32,323 nt of DNA from Candidatus Kapaibacterium sp. (GTDB lineage: Bacteria > Bacteroidota > Ignavibacteria > Kapaibacteriales > Kapaibacteriaceae): positions 61,843 to 94,165 of the forward strand of contig JAPLFN010000104.1 of NCBI GenBank assembly GCA_026390655.1. Direction: 5' to 3'. The notes under the pieces were generated by a model. That model had not been told where the DNA came from. It did not search any database and saw nothing but the letters and a program-made list of their open reading frames with translations. The translations under genes were made by a program, and so were the position numbers. Of the stretch, positions 17,138 to 23,908 are shown one piece after another (within the stretch, counting starts at the first letter, position 1; each line of letters starts with the position of its first letter).

Positions 17138-17206
17138 CGCAATAGCATGCTATCGCGAGACCTGCCGTAACCCTGTAACCCCGTAACGCGATAGCATGCT
17201 ATCGCG
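17138..17206. repeat. Two copies of a 20-bp palindrome between convergent genes
   Basis: Copy 2 (17187-17206), CGCGATAGCATGCTATCGCG, is a perfect 20-bp palindrome. Copy 1 (17138-17157) differs by a single A (CGCAATAGCATGCTATCGCG). They are separated by 29 bp and fill the 105-bp gap between the DUF2279 and arsM stop codons. Possible roles are a bidirectional transcription end, a protein-binding site or a small interspersed repeat family. There is no T-run. Confidence 0.9.
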
Positions 17207-17232
17207 CTACCTGCGTTATCTCAGTATCTCTC

Positions 17233-18072
17233 CTAACAGCATCCCGATCCTGGCTCGCAGGCGCTCGCCGGTTTTTCACCATACACTGTTGTGCTTATGA
17301 TACCTTGTCCGCCGGCATTCATCGAGGTGATCTCGTCGGGTGTCAGATAGGCAGAAAGAATGTCATCCGGAAGAATAACCGGACGTGATTTTTGCACGAC
17401 AATATTTGTGAAGCCTACCTCACTCAGCATACGCAGATAGTCGTCCTCTTGTATTGCGCCAGAAACACATCCGGCATACATCTCAGCATCTTTGCGAAGG
17501 GGCTCCGGTAGCTCACCTCGAAGGACAATATCGCTTACACTGAAGTGTCCGCCTGGCTTGAGGATGCGGAACATCTCTTGAAATGCACGGAGTTTGTCGG
17601 GAACGAGGTTGAGCACGCAATTGCTTATGATAACGTCGGCGCGGTTTGCGGCAATGGGGATGTTCTCTATGTCACCGAGTCTGAACTCCACATTATTGAA
17701 GTTGAGCTTATCGGCATTCTCACGCGCCTTGGCTATCATCTCTGGCGTCATATCAATACCAATCACCTTGCCACTCTCGCCGGCGATAGCTCGTGCAACG
17801 AAGGCGTCGTTGCCTGCGCCTGATCCAAGGTCAACAACGGTATGACCCTCTTCGATAAGCGCAAATTCCGTTGGTACACCACATCCCAGTGCAAGATCTG
17901 CATCTGCAACGTAGCCCTTAAGCTTCGTATAGTCTTCTGCAAAGATTGTATAGTCAACCGTTGAACAGCCCCCTGCCCCACAACACGAGGAAGCGTTCTG
18001 CTCCTGAGTTTGATGGGCGATCTCCGCGTATTTGCTGCGGACCATGTCCTTGATGGCGGTGCCGGTTTCCAT
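17233..18072 (-). CDS. arsM: Arsenite S-adenosylmethionine methyltransferase
   Basis: A 279-residue cytosolic enzyme that methylates As(III) with SAM. The SAM site is VVDLGSGAGNDAFVA (res 79-93) with acidic GIDMTPEMI. Three cysteines sit at the As(III)-binding positions of ArsM: C64 (LGCGVPTEF), C152 (SNCVLNLV) and C202 (YAGCVSGA), the last two spaced 50 residues as in characterised ArsM. Additional Cys clusters occur at the N-terminus (SSCCGAGGC) and the very end (GSGCC). There is no arsR, arsC or efflux gene in the window, so it is an isolated gene, apparently with its own promoter. ATG 18072 has AGGAAG 9 nt upstream and a TAGATTTG box before that. It is oriented the same way as the beta-helix gene upstream, with 28 bp between them. 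Confidence 0.93.
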   Translation of the reverse strand: METGTAIKDMVRSKYAEIAHQTQEQNASSCCGAGGCSTVDYTIFAEDYTKLKGYVADADLALGCGVPTEFALIEEGHTVVDLGSGAGNDAFVARAIAGESGKVIGIDMTPEMIAKARENADKLNFNNVEFRLGDIENIPIAANRADVIISNCVLNLVPDKLRAFQEMFRILKPGGHFSVSDIVLRGELPEPLRKDAEMYAGCVSGAIQEDDYLRMLSEVGFTNIVVQKSRPVILPDDILSAYLTPDEITSMNAGGQGIISTTVYGEKPASACEPGSGCC

Positions 18073-18095
18073 GACGTTGTCTTCCTATGTGTTTA

Positions 18096-18103
18096 CAAAT
18101 CTA
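18096..18103 (-). promoter_or_regulatory. -7 box for arsM
   Basis: The minus strand reads TAGATTTG, an exact TAnnTTTG. Its TAG is the stop codon of the upstream beta-helix gene. It ends 23 nt before the arsM ATG, which leaves room for a short leader with AGGAAG. Confidence 0.45.
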
Positions 18104-19996
18104 TCGCGATACCGTCAGAACCAGTGTGACATAGTTACCATCGGCAATTACTTGCACGAGATACAGACCTTGTGGAAGATGATCGATACGAGCGCGCTGC
18201 TCAGTATCCTGCATTTCGCATGTAAGAACGGTTCGTCCAACGAGGTCCGTGATGCAGAACGATGCGGGCCGATTGTGTGGTGCTCTAACAACGATCTCTC
18301 CATCTGCCGGATTTGGAAACACGGTGGCAGATGTGGTGGATTCTCGAAATTCATATGTGCTTGTCACAGCATCGCAGTCCTCCCTTCTCGACATTGCGGA
18401 GTCAATCAAGGCTTGTTGAGCACCGATCTCATCAGAAACGGATGCGGCAGAAGAAGGGAACAGATTCTTGGAAACCGTAGCGTAGTTGCTGTAGGAAGCT
18501 GCATTACCGCCGATGAGAGCGTTGTTATCAAAATGCTTGTTGACGTCTGTGATGTCCGGAAAGTAGAATGCAATCGAGGCGTTGCCGTCACTCTTTCCTG
18601 GACCATACATACCCTGATAGCCTCCAGCAGAACGAAAGCAGTTCGTGCGATTACCAACAAATGCAAAGCTCGTTGTTGGTTTGTAGGCCCATGTTATGGC
18701 TCCCGTTTGCTCGATGGTATTGCGATCAAGAATGACGTTTGTGGGGTCGCCAATCTTTAGGAAGGTACCAACATTTGGTCCGGCATCGTTTCCGTCTCCA
18801 TACTCCGGACCGTTGATGTTCAGAAACTTGTTGTTGTAGATCAAAATGCGCGAAGAACGATTGCTCGTGATCTCATCTGTGCCCGAGATTGAAATTCCCT
18901 CGCCCACATTTTTTACAATGTTATTCGTGATCGTTACATCGCTAACATCTGCCTGTGGAGACTTTCCCCCTTCGGCTCTTACGGTGAGGAGAATTGCAGC
19001 ACCACTCTGACCGATCGGGAGATCCGCCCAACAGTTCTCCAATGTATTACCGTCCAAAAGCACTCTACGGCCTGTCTTTAGCTCAAATAGATTCTTGATC
19101 GTCCAGTGTTTGCCAGCATAGCTTGGATGTTTCACCCACCATGTAAGGGGCTTTACCATGTGGTTTTGCCGTATCTCGATATCGGAAGGAACAAGACCCT
19201 GAATAGACGGAGCGGCACCGCCAAACATGATGTTCTCTCCTGAGGCCGAGAGGTAGTTGTTGATGATCTTGAACGGTCCCGGGCCGTTTATTCCGGACAC
19301 TGCCTGTGCGTCAAATCCGATACTATGGAACTGAGAGAGGTACGAATCTATAATTGCGGCATTACTGCAATCCAGCCGCACACCATACTTCATGATGGTA
19401 CCTTCATCGTGACCGTGTATGTAGCATCGATCAACGACAAAATGATGAGGCACGGAACTCATGGTGGTTTGTCCCGTGCCACCATCCCCGAGATTGACGA
19501 GACCATAACTCTCTACAACCTGAGGAGAGGCCGTTATCTCAAGTCCAACGAGACGATAGTGATGTGCTTCAGACATCGTACTAAACACCGGAACGCCGGA
19601 TGTATTCACAGTTACGATTCGCGGCATCAGGGGGCTCATAGACGGCGTCACTCGTCGAATATCCTTCGGGAGTTCATTCGCGCGAGAAGATGTGATGATC
19701 ACCCATCCACTGACGTCTGATTTCTTCGGCAACGTGAAACTGCCGCTATACGTTTCGCCGGCATCGAGAATGATCACAGAGCGCATTGGAGCAGCATCGA
19801 TAGCCTGTTGCAGATCTTGGTACTGTCGCCCTGCAGGGCCTACAGTGATACGTGTGTAGCCCGTTGTGTCAGGAAAGCATACGACCACTTCCGACGTCAT
19901 GGGCAGTGCAGGACGTGGTATCTGAGCCGCAACCACATACGTCATGCCGACGAGTGATACAACCATATAGAACACTTGTATGAGGGCACTAGACAT
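18101..19996 (-). CDS. Secreted right-handed beta-helix protein with T9SS sorting domain
   Basis: A 631-residue exported protein. The signal peptide (MSSALIQVFYMVVSLVGMTYVVAAQ) is followed by a parallel beta-helix of the pectate-lyase-like superfamily. It opens with VGPAGRQYQDLQQAIDAAPMR, then shows repeated coils such as DVTITNNIVKNVGEGISISG, RILIYNNKFLNINGP and VILDRNTIEQTGAITW. A T9SS type A domain closes it (ATVFPNPADGEIVV ... GLYLVQVIADGNYVTLVLTVSR). Polysaccharide binding or cleavage is the usual role of such folds; catalytic residues cannot be assigned. The open frame extends 13 codons further into the FkbM gene, but ATG 19996 gives a clean signal peptide and starts 2 bp after the FkbM stop codon. 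Cotranscription with the FkbM gene is likely. Confidence 0.88.
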   Translation of the reverse strand: MSSALIQVFYMVVSLVGMTYVVAAQIPRPALPMTSEVVVCFPDTTGYTRITVGPAGRQYQDLQQAIDAAPMRSVIILDAGETYSGSFTLPKKSDVSGWVIITSSRANELPKDIRRVTPSMSPLMPRIVTVNTSGVPVFSTMSEAHHYRLVGLEITASPQVVESYGLVNLGDGGTGQTTMSSVPHHFVVDRCYIHGHDEGTIMKYGVRLDCSNAAIIDSYLSQFHSIGFDAQAVSGINGPGPFKIINNYLSASGENIMFGGAAPSIQGLVPSDIEIRQNHMVKPLTWWVKHPSYAGKHWTIKNLFELKTGRRVLLDGNTLENCWADLPIGQSGAAILLTVRAEGGKSPQADVSDVTITNNIVKNVGEGISISGTDEITSNRSSRILIYNNKFLNINGPEYGDGNDAGPNVGTFLKIGDPTNVILDRNTIEQTGAITWAYKPTTSFAFVGNRTNCFRSAGGYQGMYGPGKSDGNASIAFYFPDITDVNKHFDNNALIGGNAASYSNYATVSKNLFPSSAASVSDEIGAQQALIDSAMSRREDCDAVTSTYEFRESTTSATVFPNPADGEIVVRAPHNRPASFCITDLVGRTVLTCEMQDTEQRARIDHLPQGLYLVQVIADGNYVTLVLTVSR

Positions 19997-19998
19997 GA

Positions 19999-20655
19999 TC
20001 AATATCCCCGAATAAGTTTCTTTATCTGCTTCCACAATGACGTACGCGGTGATCGGTCAACACTCGGATCTTTCCAACCTTTGCGATACACCGTATCTGT
20101 TGCATCGGTATACCACGTTCCGTAGCCATTGTCACGCATCCATTGTTCGATCTCCGCTTTAAACGGATTCACATATCGTTTGCCATGTGTTTCGATACTG
20201 ATAATCTGCGGACGACTTATCATGTGCCGAAGCACATTCCATTCGCCCCCTTCAATATCGATAGAGAGGATGTCTATGCTGCCGTCATCGATAGAATCGA
20301 ACGTTACAGCACGAGCGGTGAAAGCATCCTTATCATCTGGACGATACCCGTCGTTTATCTGTGCAGGAGATGCGCTAACGTTGCTACCGAATGTTGAGGC
20401 GCCGGTGCGATAGAGGGTTAGTGTGCCCGGTTCGTTAGCCACCGCAACATCAATGGTGGAAACGTGGGGATGATTACCGAAGTGTTCCTTGAGGGTGCGA
20501 ACGATGATGGGATCGCACTCAACAAGTGTTGTACGAATCCCTTCATAGACCCAACCAAGTACGTTGGACGTTTCCGGTAGGTATACTCCTACCTCGCATA
20601 CATGTGTTACCGGGAGTCCGGCTTTGGCAACACTATCATAGAGCGTATTGTTCAT
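19999..20655 (-). CDS. FkbM family methyltransferase
   Basis: A 218-residue SAM-dependent methyltransferase. It shows THVCEVGVYLPETSN (motif I-like), TLVECDPIIV (acidic motif II), TIDVAVANEPGTLTLYRTG (the typical FkbM VAVGN-like segment), and VTFDSIDDGSIDILSIDIEGGEWNVL, where the IDIEGGEWxVL block is diagnostic. FkbM enzymes O-methylate sugars or polyketide hydroxyls; the substrate here is unknown. There is no signal peptide, so it is cytosolic. The ATG start has a TAATTTG box 5 nt upstream and no ribosome site, suggesting a leaderless message. The beta-helix gene follows with 2 bp between stop and start. A link to glycan modification is possible. Confidence 0.87.
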   Translation of the reverse strand: MNNTLYDSVAKAGLPVTHVCEVGVYLPETSNVLGWVYEGIRTTLVECDPIIVRTLKEHFGNHPHVSTIDVAVANEPGTLTLYRTGASTFGSNVSASPAQINDGYRPDDKDAFTARAVTFDSIDDGSIDILSIDIEGGEWNVLRHMISRPQIISIETHGKRYVNPFKAEIEQWMRDNGYGTWYTDATDTVYRKGWKDPSVDRSPRTSLWKQIKKLIRGY

Positions 20656-20660
20656 GGACC

Positions 20661-20667
20661 CAAATTA
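20661..20667 (-). promoter_or_regulatory. -7-like box abutting the FkbM gene start
   Basis: The minus strand reads TAATTTG, ending 5 nt before the ATG. It matches TAnnTTG; no leader or ribosome site is possible if it is used. Confidence 0.4.
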
Positions 20668-20804
20668 GGCGATTTGCCGAATTCACTTCTCTTGCTGTCA
20701 GATCAGTAGCGCTCTTCCAATGGATCGATCATTGATGACAAACTGCCGAAAGTATGTTGTTATGGAGTAAGACGACAAGGGGCTAAAAAGGACGCAAATC
20801 TTCC

Positions 20805-20811
20805 TACTTTG
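20805..20811 (+). promoter_or_regulatory. -7-like box abutting the start at 20818
   Basis: TACTTTG (TAnnTTG) ends 6 nt before the ATG. An AAGGGGCT octamer lies 20 nt further upstream (20777-20784), the only one in a clear gap between intact genes. Confidence 0.4.
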
Positions 20812-20817
20812 GTCGAC

Positions 20818-22026
20818 ATGAAGCCCGTGCGAATCACCTTTCTACTCCTGACAATGCTCCATTTGGGCACATGGAGCCCCATAGCGGCGCAGGATCGTGG
20901 CATTGCAGTCTTTCAGGAGTGGTACCCGTCCAAGCGTGCAGACAGCACAATGGCAAGTTGGTCTCTTCGGCAGGGGGCAGACATGGCTCTTCCGCGCGTG
21001 TCAAAGTCTCCTCGTGGGATTCGCTTGCTTGGGCCGTTCGACGTAGGTGATGCCCTGCGCTTAGAGCTCAAGCAGCTACCTCGACACACACTTCTTCGCG
21101 TTGACATTGGCTGGCATATCATTGGGCCATGGCAAGGGGCTTCTTCTAACGACCGATTCATGGCAATGGTCGATGGGCGTTCTATCATCGATGCCACGTT
21201 CTCGAATACAATAGATGCGCAATCCTGGCCTAATAGCTCTGGCACACGAACGCATCCTCCCCGAACGCGAGCGCGTAACAGCAACATGCTGGGATATTCA
21301 TGTTCGTACACCTCTGACTACATCGGACCAATGGATGCTACGTACGAAACATCGGTCACGATAGCACACACATCATCTTCAGCAACACTCGATCTCTCGT
21401 CGCTCTTGATTCACTTCATGCTTGATACAAACCGAAAGCAGTGGGGTCTCGATCACGTTGTGATATCCGTCCTTGATCCGTACACGGAGAGTGAATTACC
21501 GAGCCGCTCTGCTACCACAACAAAACTTGACGTAGCAACATACGATGGCAACGACCCGAGGGAGATAGCCGAATTCGCTCAGGATGAGCACTTTCCCGGT
21601 ATCTCCTCTACAAGCGCATTGGCGCGAGATCTTCACGTTTCCTATATCCGAAACGAGTGCCACAGTTGTGGCGATGTTTGCTTGATGTACCACTATCGTC
21701 TGTACACAGACGGGTGGTTGAGTGTATGGTCAAACAGGTCTCCCAAGGGCAAGGCAACCTATTGTGTTCAGCTCGATTCTATCGAACATGATTCTCTTTC
21801 ACAGTTGATCTCACTGTGTGTGTCCCAGCCTCTAGAGCATGCGTATCATGATCAGACGTACGAGGACACCCACCCAGACCTAACACATTGTGAACTTGTG
21901 ATGATCGTGGATGAGAAGGAGTTAAAGACCGAAGTCTATGCCGGCGAGCCCCCTGCTCTACGCCAGCTCATGAAGTCGATAATGTCGATACTCGAGAAAA
22001 GGGGCTGGGCACCGATCCCGAAGTAG
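20818..22026 (+). CDS. Secreted protein of unknown function
   Basis: A 402-residue protein with a signal peptide (MKPVRITFLLLTMLHLGTWSPIAA) and no family I recognise. The first half is beta-rich with a lectin-like or jelly-roll feel (RLELKQLPRHTLLRVDIGWHIIGPW; GLDHVVISVLDP). The second half has a Cys-rich stretch (YIRNECHSCGDVCLMYHYRLYTDG, split here as NECHSC and GDVC) and a C-terminal helix (LRQLMKSIMSILEKRGW). It lacks a T9SS domain. Frame use is consistent along the whole length, so I am confident it is a gene. ATG 20818 is preferred to the TTG at 20809. It converges on the DUF6515 gene with 6 bp between stops; a hairpin plus T-run 240 bp into that gene may end its transcript. Confidence 0.75.
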   Translation: MKPVRITFLLLTMLHLGTWSPIAAQDRGIAVFQEWYPSKRADSTMASWSLRQGADMALPRVSKSPRGIRLLGPFDVGDALRLELKQLPRHTLLRVDIGWHIIGPWQGASSNDRFMAMVDGRSIIDATFSNTIDAQSWPNSSGTRTHPPRTRARNSNMLGYSCSYTSDYIGPMDATYETSVTIAHTSSSATLDLSSLLIHFMLDTNRKQWGLDHVVISVLDPYTESELPSRSATTTKLDVATYDGNDPREIAEFAQDEHFPGISSTSALARDLHVSYIRNECHSCGDVCLMYHYRLYTDGWLSVWSNRSPKGKATYCVQLDSIEHDSLSQLISLCVSQPLEHAYHDQTYEDTHPDLTHCELVMIVDEKELKTEVYAGEPPALRQLMKSIMSILEKRGWAPIPK

Positions 22027-22032
22027 CATTCG

Positions 22033-22842
22033 CTATTCCATTTTCACGACCTGATACATGTTCTTCCCATTCTGAGATATGGGCTGATAGTATGTGTCAT
22101 GAAGGAAGAGATACTTCACGTCGTCTACCTCTTTTTCCGTAGCGCCTTCCGGGAGATTCGTGACTACGGCACCGATGGGTGCATCAATAACAGTATACCC
22201 AGAGGCGGTCTTTGAATAGAAGGCACCAGCAAAGTAGTAGTACGTTGTGTCGTTTAAGACAACCGTTTCCGTTCCTTCAGGAACGGTTTTTACTACAACG
22301 TTCGTAGGGGGATAGACAACCGTGTAGCCACCATTTGAAGGTTGATAATAAACACCTTGGTCGTAGTAGTACTGCTGGCTGTTCACCGAGACGATAACTG
22401 CCGTCGTGACAATGGCGGCGGTGTACCAGCCGTATGGATGGTAGTAAGCGCCGTAGGGGTACGGATGGTATGGGTGATAGTAGTACGGATGGTATCCGTG
22501 ATAGCCATTGTAATACCCGCCACCATAATGGGCATTGACATGAACGTTTACGTTTCTATTGACGTTCACATTTGTGTTACGGTTAACGTTGGTGTTGTTG
22601 TAGCTACCGCCACCACGATTGACGTTAGCGTTATTGTTTACGCTTCCTCCACGGTTCATGTTCGACGTCGATGGCCGTTGTCCACCACCATTGATAGATC
22701 CGCCACCAGTACGCGACCCTCCTCCACCGCCACCTCGAGAACCTCCACCGCCACCGTGTCCCATGCGTTGAGCATTCAAAGGGATTACAAGCGCAAGTAC
22801 CGCAACGATACTAACCACCCACTGGATTCTATGATTCGTCAT
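22033..22842 (-). CDS. DUF6515 family protein with Gly-, Asn- and His/Tyr-rich low-complexity regions
   Basis: A 269-residue exported protein. A signal peptide (MTNHRIQWVVSIVAVLALVIPLNA) is followed by a Gly/Ser/Arg-rich region (about res 26-70), an Asn/Val repeat (VNRNTNVNVNRNVNVHVNAH), a His/Tyr/Pro-rich segment (GYHPYYYHPYHPYPYGAYYH) and a short hydrophobic stretch (AAIVTTAVIVSVN). The conserved DUF6515 module has the repeated pattern YYYDQGVYYQP / YYYFAGAFYSK / YLFLHDTYYQP, each followed by a V..P.GA.V..LPEGA-like turn. The family is of unknown function and probably envelope-located; the His/Tyr run could bind metal. It starts with ATG overlapping the DUF2092 stop by 4 bp, so the two are translationally coupled. 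Confidence 0.85.
   Translation of the reverse strand: MTNHRIQWVVSIVAVLALVIPLNAQRMGHGGGGGSRGGGGGGSRTGGGSINGGGQRPSTSNMNRGGSVNNNANVNRGGGSYNNTNVNRNTNVNVNRNVNVHVNAHYGGGYYNGYHGYHPYYYHPYHPYPYGAYYHPYGWYTAAIVTTAVIVSVNSQQYYYDQGVYYQPSNGGYTVVYPPTNVVVKTVPEGTETVVLNDTTYYYFAGAFYSKTASGYTVIDAPIGAVVTNLPEGATEKEVDDVKYLFLHDTYYQPISQNGKNMYQVVKME
22269..22291 (+). terminator. Possible intrinsic terminator for the rightward transcript, inside the opposing gene
   Basis: CCGTTCC (22269-22275), loop TTCA, GGAACGG (22280-22286), followed by five T on the plus strand. It would end transcription of the unknown secreted gene that stops at 22026. It lies within DUF6515 coding sequence on the other strand, so it could also be a codon coincidence. 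Confidence 0.4.
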
Positions 22843-23573
22843 TTCGTGTCTCCTTCGTGGACAGTGGTCAGTGTGGTCTTTGTTGCGCCTTCGGGTACCA
22901 CAAACTCAAATATCTCATCGTCGAGTACCGGATCGAGGATCCAGTTCATCATCGTGGCCTCGTACCGTTCTCCATTCTTGCCTTCGATGAGTAGGCGAAC
23001 GGGCAATCTGTAAAGTCCGCGAGAAATCCATATCTGGGTTGTAGCATCCTTACTTTGGGTCATAATGTGATCACACGATACGCCTTGGATGATCGCCTTG
23101 CCCAGCATCTTGACTACACTACATTCAGTTGCGATATCAGCTGAAAGTGATGGGTAAAAGAAATCCGCGGCAGGGAAATCGACACCATAGGCATTATGCA
23201 CGCTGTCAATCGTGGCGAGAATCGTTCCGGGTGCAGGAACGGCCACATAAGTATTCTTTGCGTATGAATAGTACGTCAACGTTTTACCATTGTACCAATA
23301 TCCAACCCGATTACTATCACCATCAGAGTAAAGATGCAACTTATTAGGACCCACCATATAACATTCAGTCTGGATATTACGCTGGGCAACATTTGCATCA
23401 CCGTTCTTATGGTCAACGGTTGTCATTACCGTGAAACTCACGGAATTGAGATTCCCTATTTGTGCGGACATTGAATCAAGCACTGCCAGGGCGGCAGCAT
23501 CGTGTTCCTTCTGGGTTGAACAGGATGTCAGGACCAACAGAGGCGTTAGGGCAAGAAGCAGGAGTAGTTTCAT
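22839..23573 (-). CDS. DUF2092 lipoprotein
   Basis: A 244-residue lipoprotein with the lipobox LVLTSC (Cys18). The body matches DUF2092, a LolA-like fold: ALAVLDSMSAQIGNLNSVSF near the N-terminus, GPNKLHLYSDGDSNRVGYWY, TLTYYSYAKNTYVAVPAPGT, then IIQGVSCDHIMTQSKDATTQIWISRGLYRLPVRLLI, in which QIWIS..LPVR is characteristic. LolA-like folds often bind lipid acyl chains, but the role is unknown. The DUF2092 plus DUF6515 pair recurs in other bacteria to my recollection, which supports a shared function. The ATG has a TAGCTTG box 4 nt upstream and no ribosome site. Confidence 0.85.
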   Translation of the reverse strand: MKLLLLLALTPLLVLTSCSTQKEHDAAALAVLDSMSAQIGNLNSVSFTVMTTVDHKNGDANVAQRNIQTECYMVGPNKLHLYSDGDSNRVGYWYNGKTLTYYSYAKNTYVAVPAPGTILATIDSVHNAYGVDFPAADFFYPSLSADIATECSVVKMLGKAIIQGVSCDHIMTQSKDATTQIWISRGLYRLPVRLLIEGKNGERYEATMMNWILDPVLDDEIFEFVVPEGATKTTLTTVHEGDTK

Positions 23574-23577
23574 GTCG

Positions 23578-23584
23578 CAAGCTA
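23578..23584 (-). promoter_or_regulatory. -7-like box abutting the DUF2092 gene start
   Basis: The minus strand reads TAGCTTG (TAnnTTG), ending 4 nt before the ATG. The message would be leaderless. Confidence 0.35.
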
Positions 23585-23597
23585 AGAATGAGATGAG

Positions 23598-23759
23598 TTA
23601 CCTCGCTCCAATTCTCAAAAGTGTAAGAGAAGGAAGGCCTTCCGGCGAATCTGCCATAAGGATGTAGGTTCCAGGGGATAGCGTCTCTACACTAACAGTA
23701 GCCGAACGTACCCAATCGCCACATACGGTTGACCGAACTGAGCGCCGCCATTTGAAGAG
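23598..23759 (-). pseudogene. Remnant of a T9SS sorting domain
   Basis: In the 324-bp gap between the DUF2092 and Fic genes, the minus strand reads ...STVCGDWVRSATVSVETL, then SPGTYILMADSPEGLPSLT, then LLRIGAR and a TAA at 23598-23600. This is the classic end of a T9SS type A domain (L.PGTYIL......LLRI). There is no start codon and no cargo domain upstream in this frame. Overlapping it in another frame (about 23687-23837) is a stop-to-stop stretch containing MNVFTDEFSSNGGAQFGQPY. The two frames may derive from one decayed gene. It is most likely what is left of a secreted protein gene after deletion. Confidence 0.5.
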
Positions 23760-23799
23760 AATTCGTCGGTGAAAACGTTCATAAAAAGGGCACTAGAAG

Positions 23800-23908
23800 T
23801 GTCCAAATAAATGTCCAGGATACTGTCCAATCGGCCGTCCTAAACAGATGTTAACTTATGTATAGCAATTAGTTACGTTTAGCATTATATTGTCCGTATG
23901 AGTGTCCA
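23800..23908 (+). promoter_or_regulatory. Iterated TGTCC repeats over the Fic promoter and start codon (candidate operator)
   Basis: TGTCCA starts at 23800, 23812 and 23824, exactly 12 bp apart, and a degenerate CGTCCT follows at 23836 in the same register. A second pair, TGTCCG (23891) and TGTCCA (23903), is again 12 bp apart and flanks the Fic ATG at 23898. TGTTCC follows at 23914. The second pair overlaps the -7 box and the predicted transcription start, a position suited to repression. Confidence 0.5.
23886..23892 (+). promoter_or_regulatory. -7-like box abutting the Fic gene start
   Basis: TATATTG (TAnnTTG) ends 5 nt before the ATG at 23898 and overlaps the TGTCCG operator-like repeat at 23891. 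Confidence 0.4.

Noticed and set aside
18032-18760. 242-codon rightward open frame opposite arsM and the beta-helix gene
   Set aside because: Overlaps two well-supported genes on the other strand and has an antisense-like composition.
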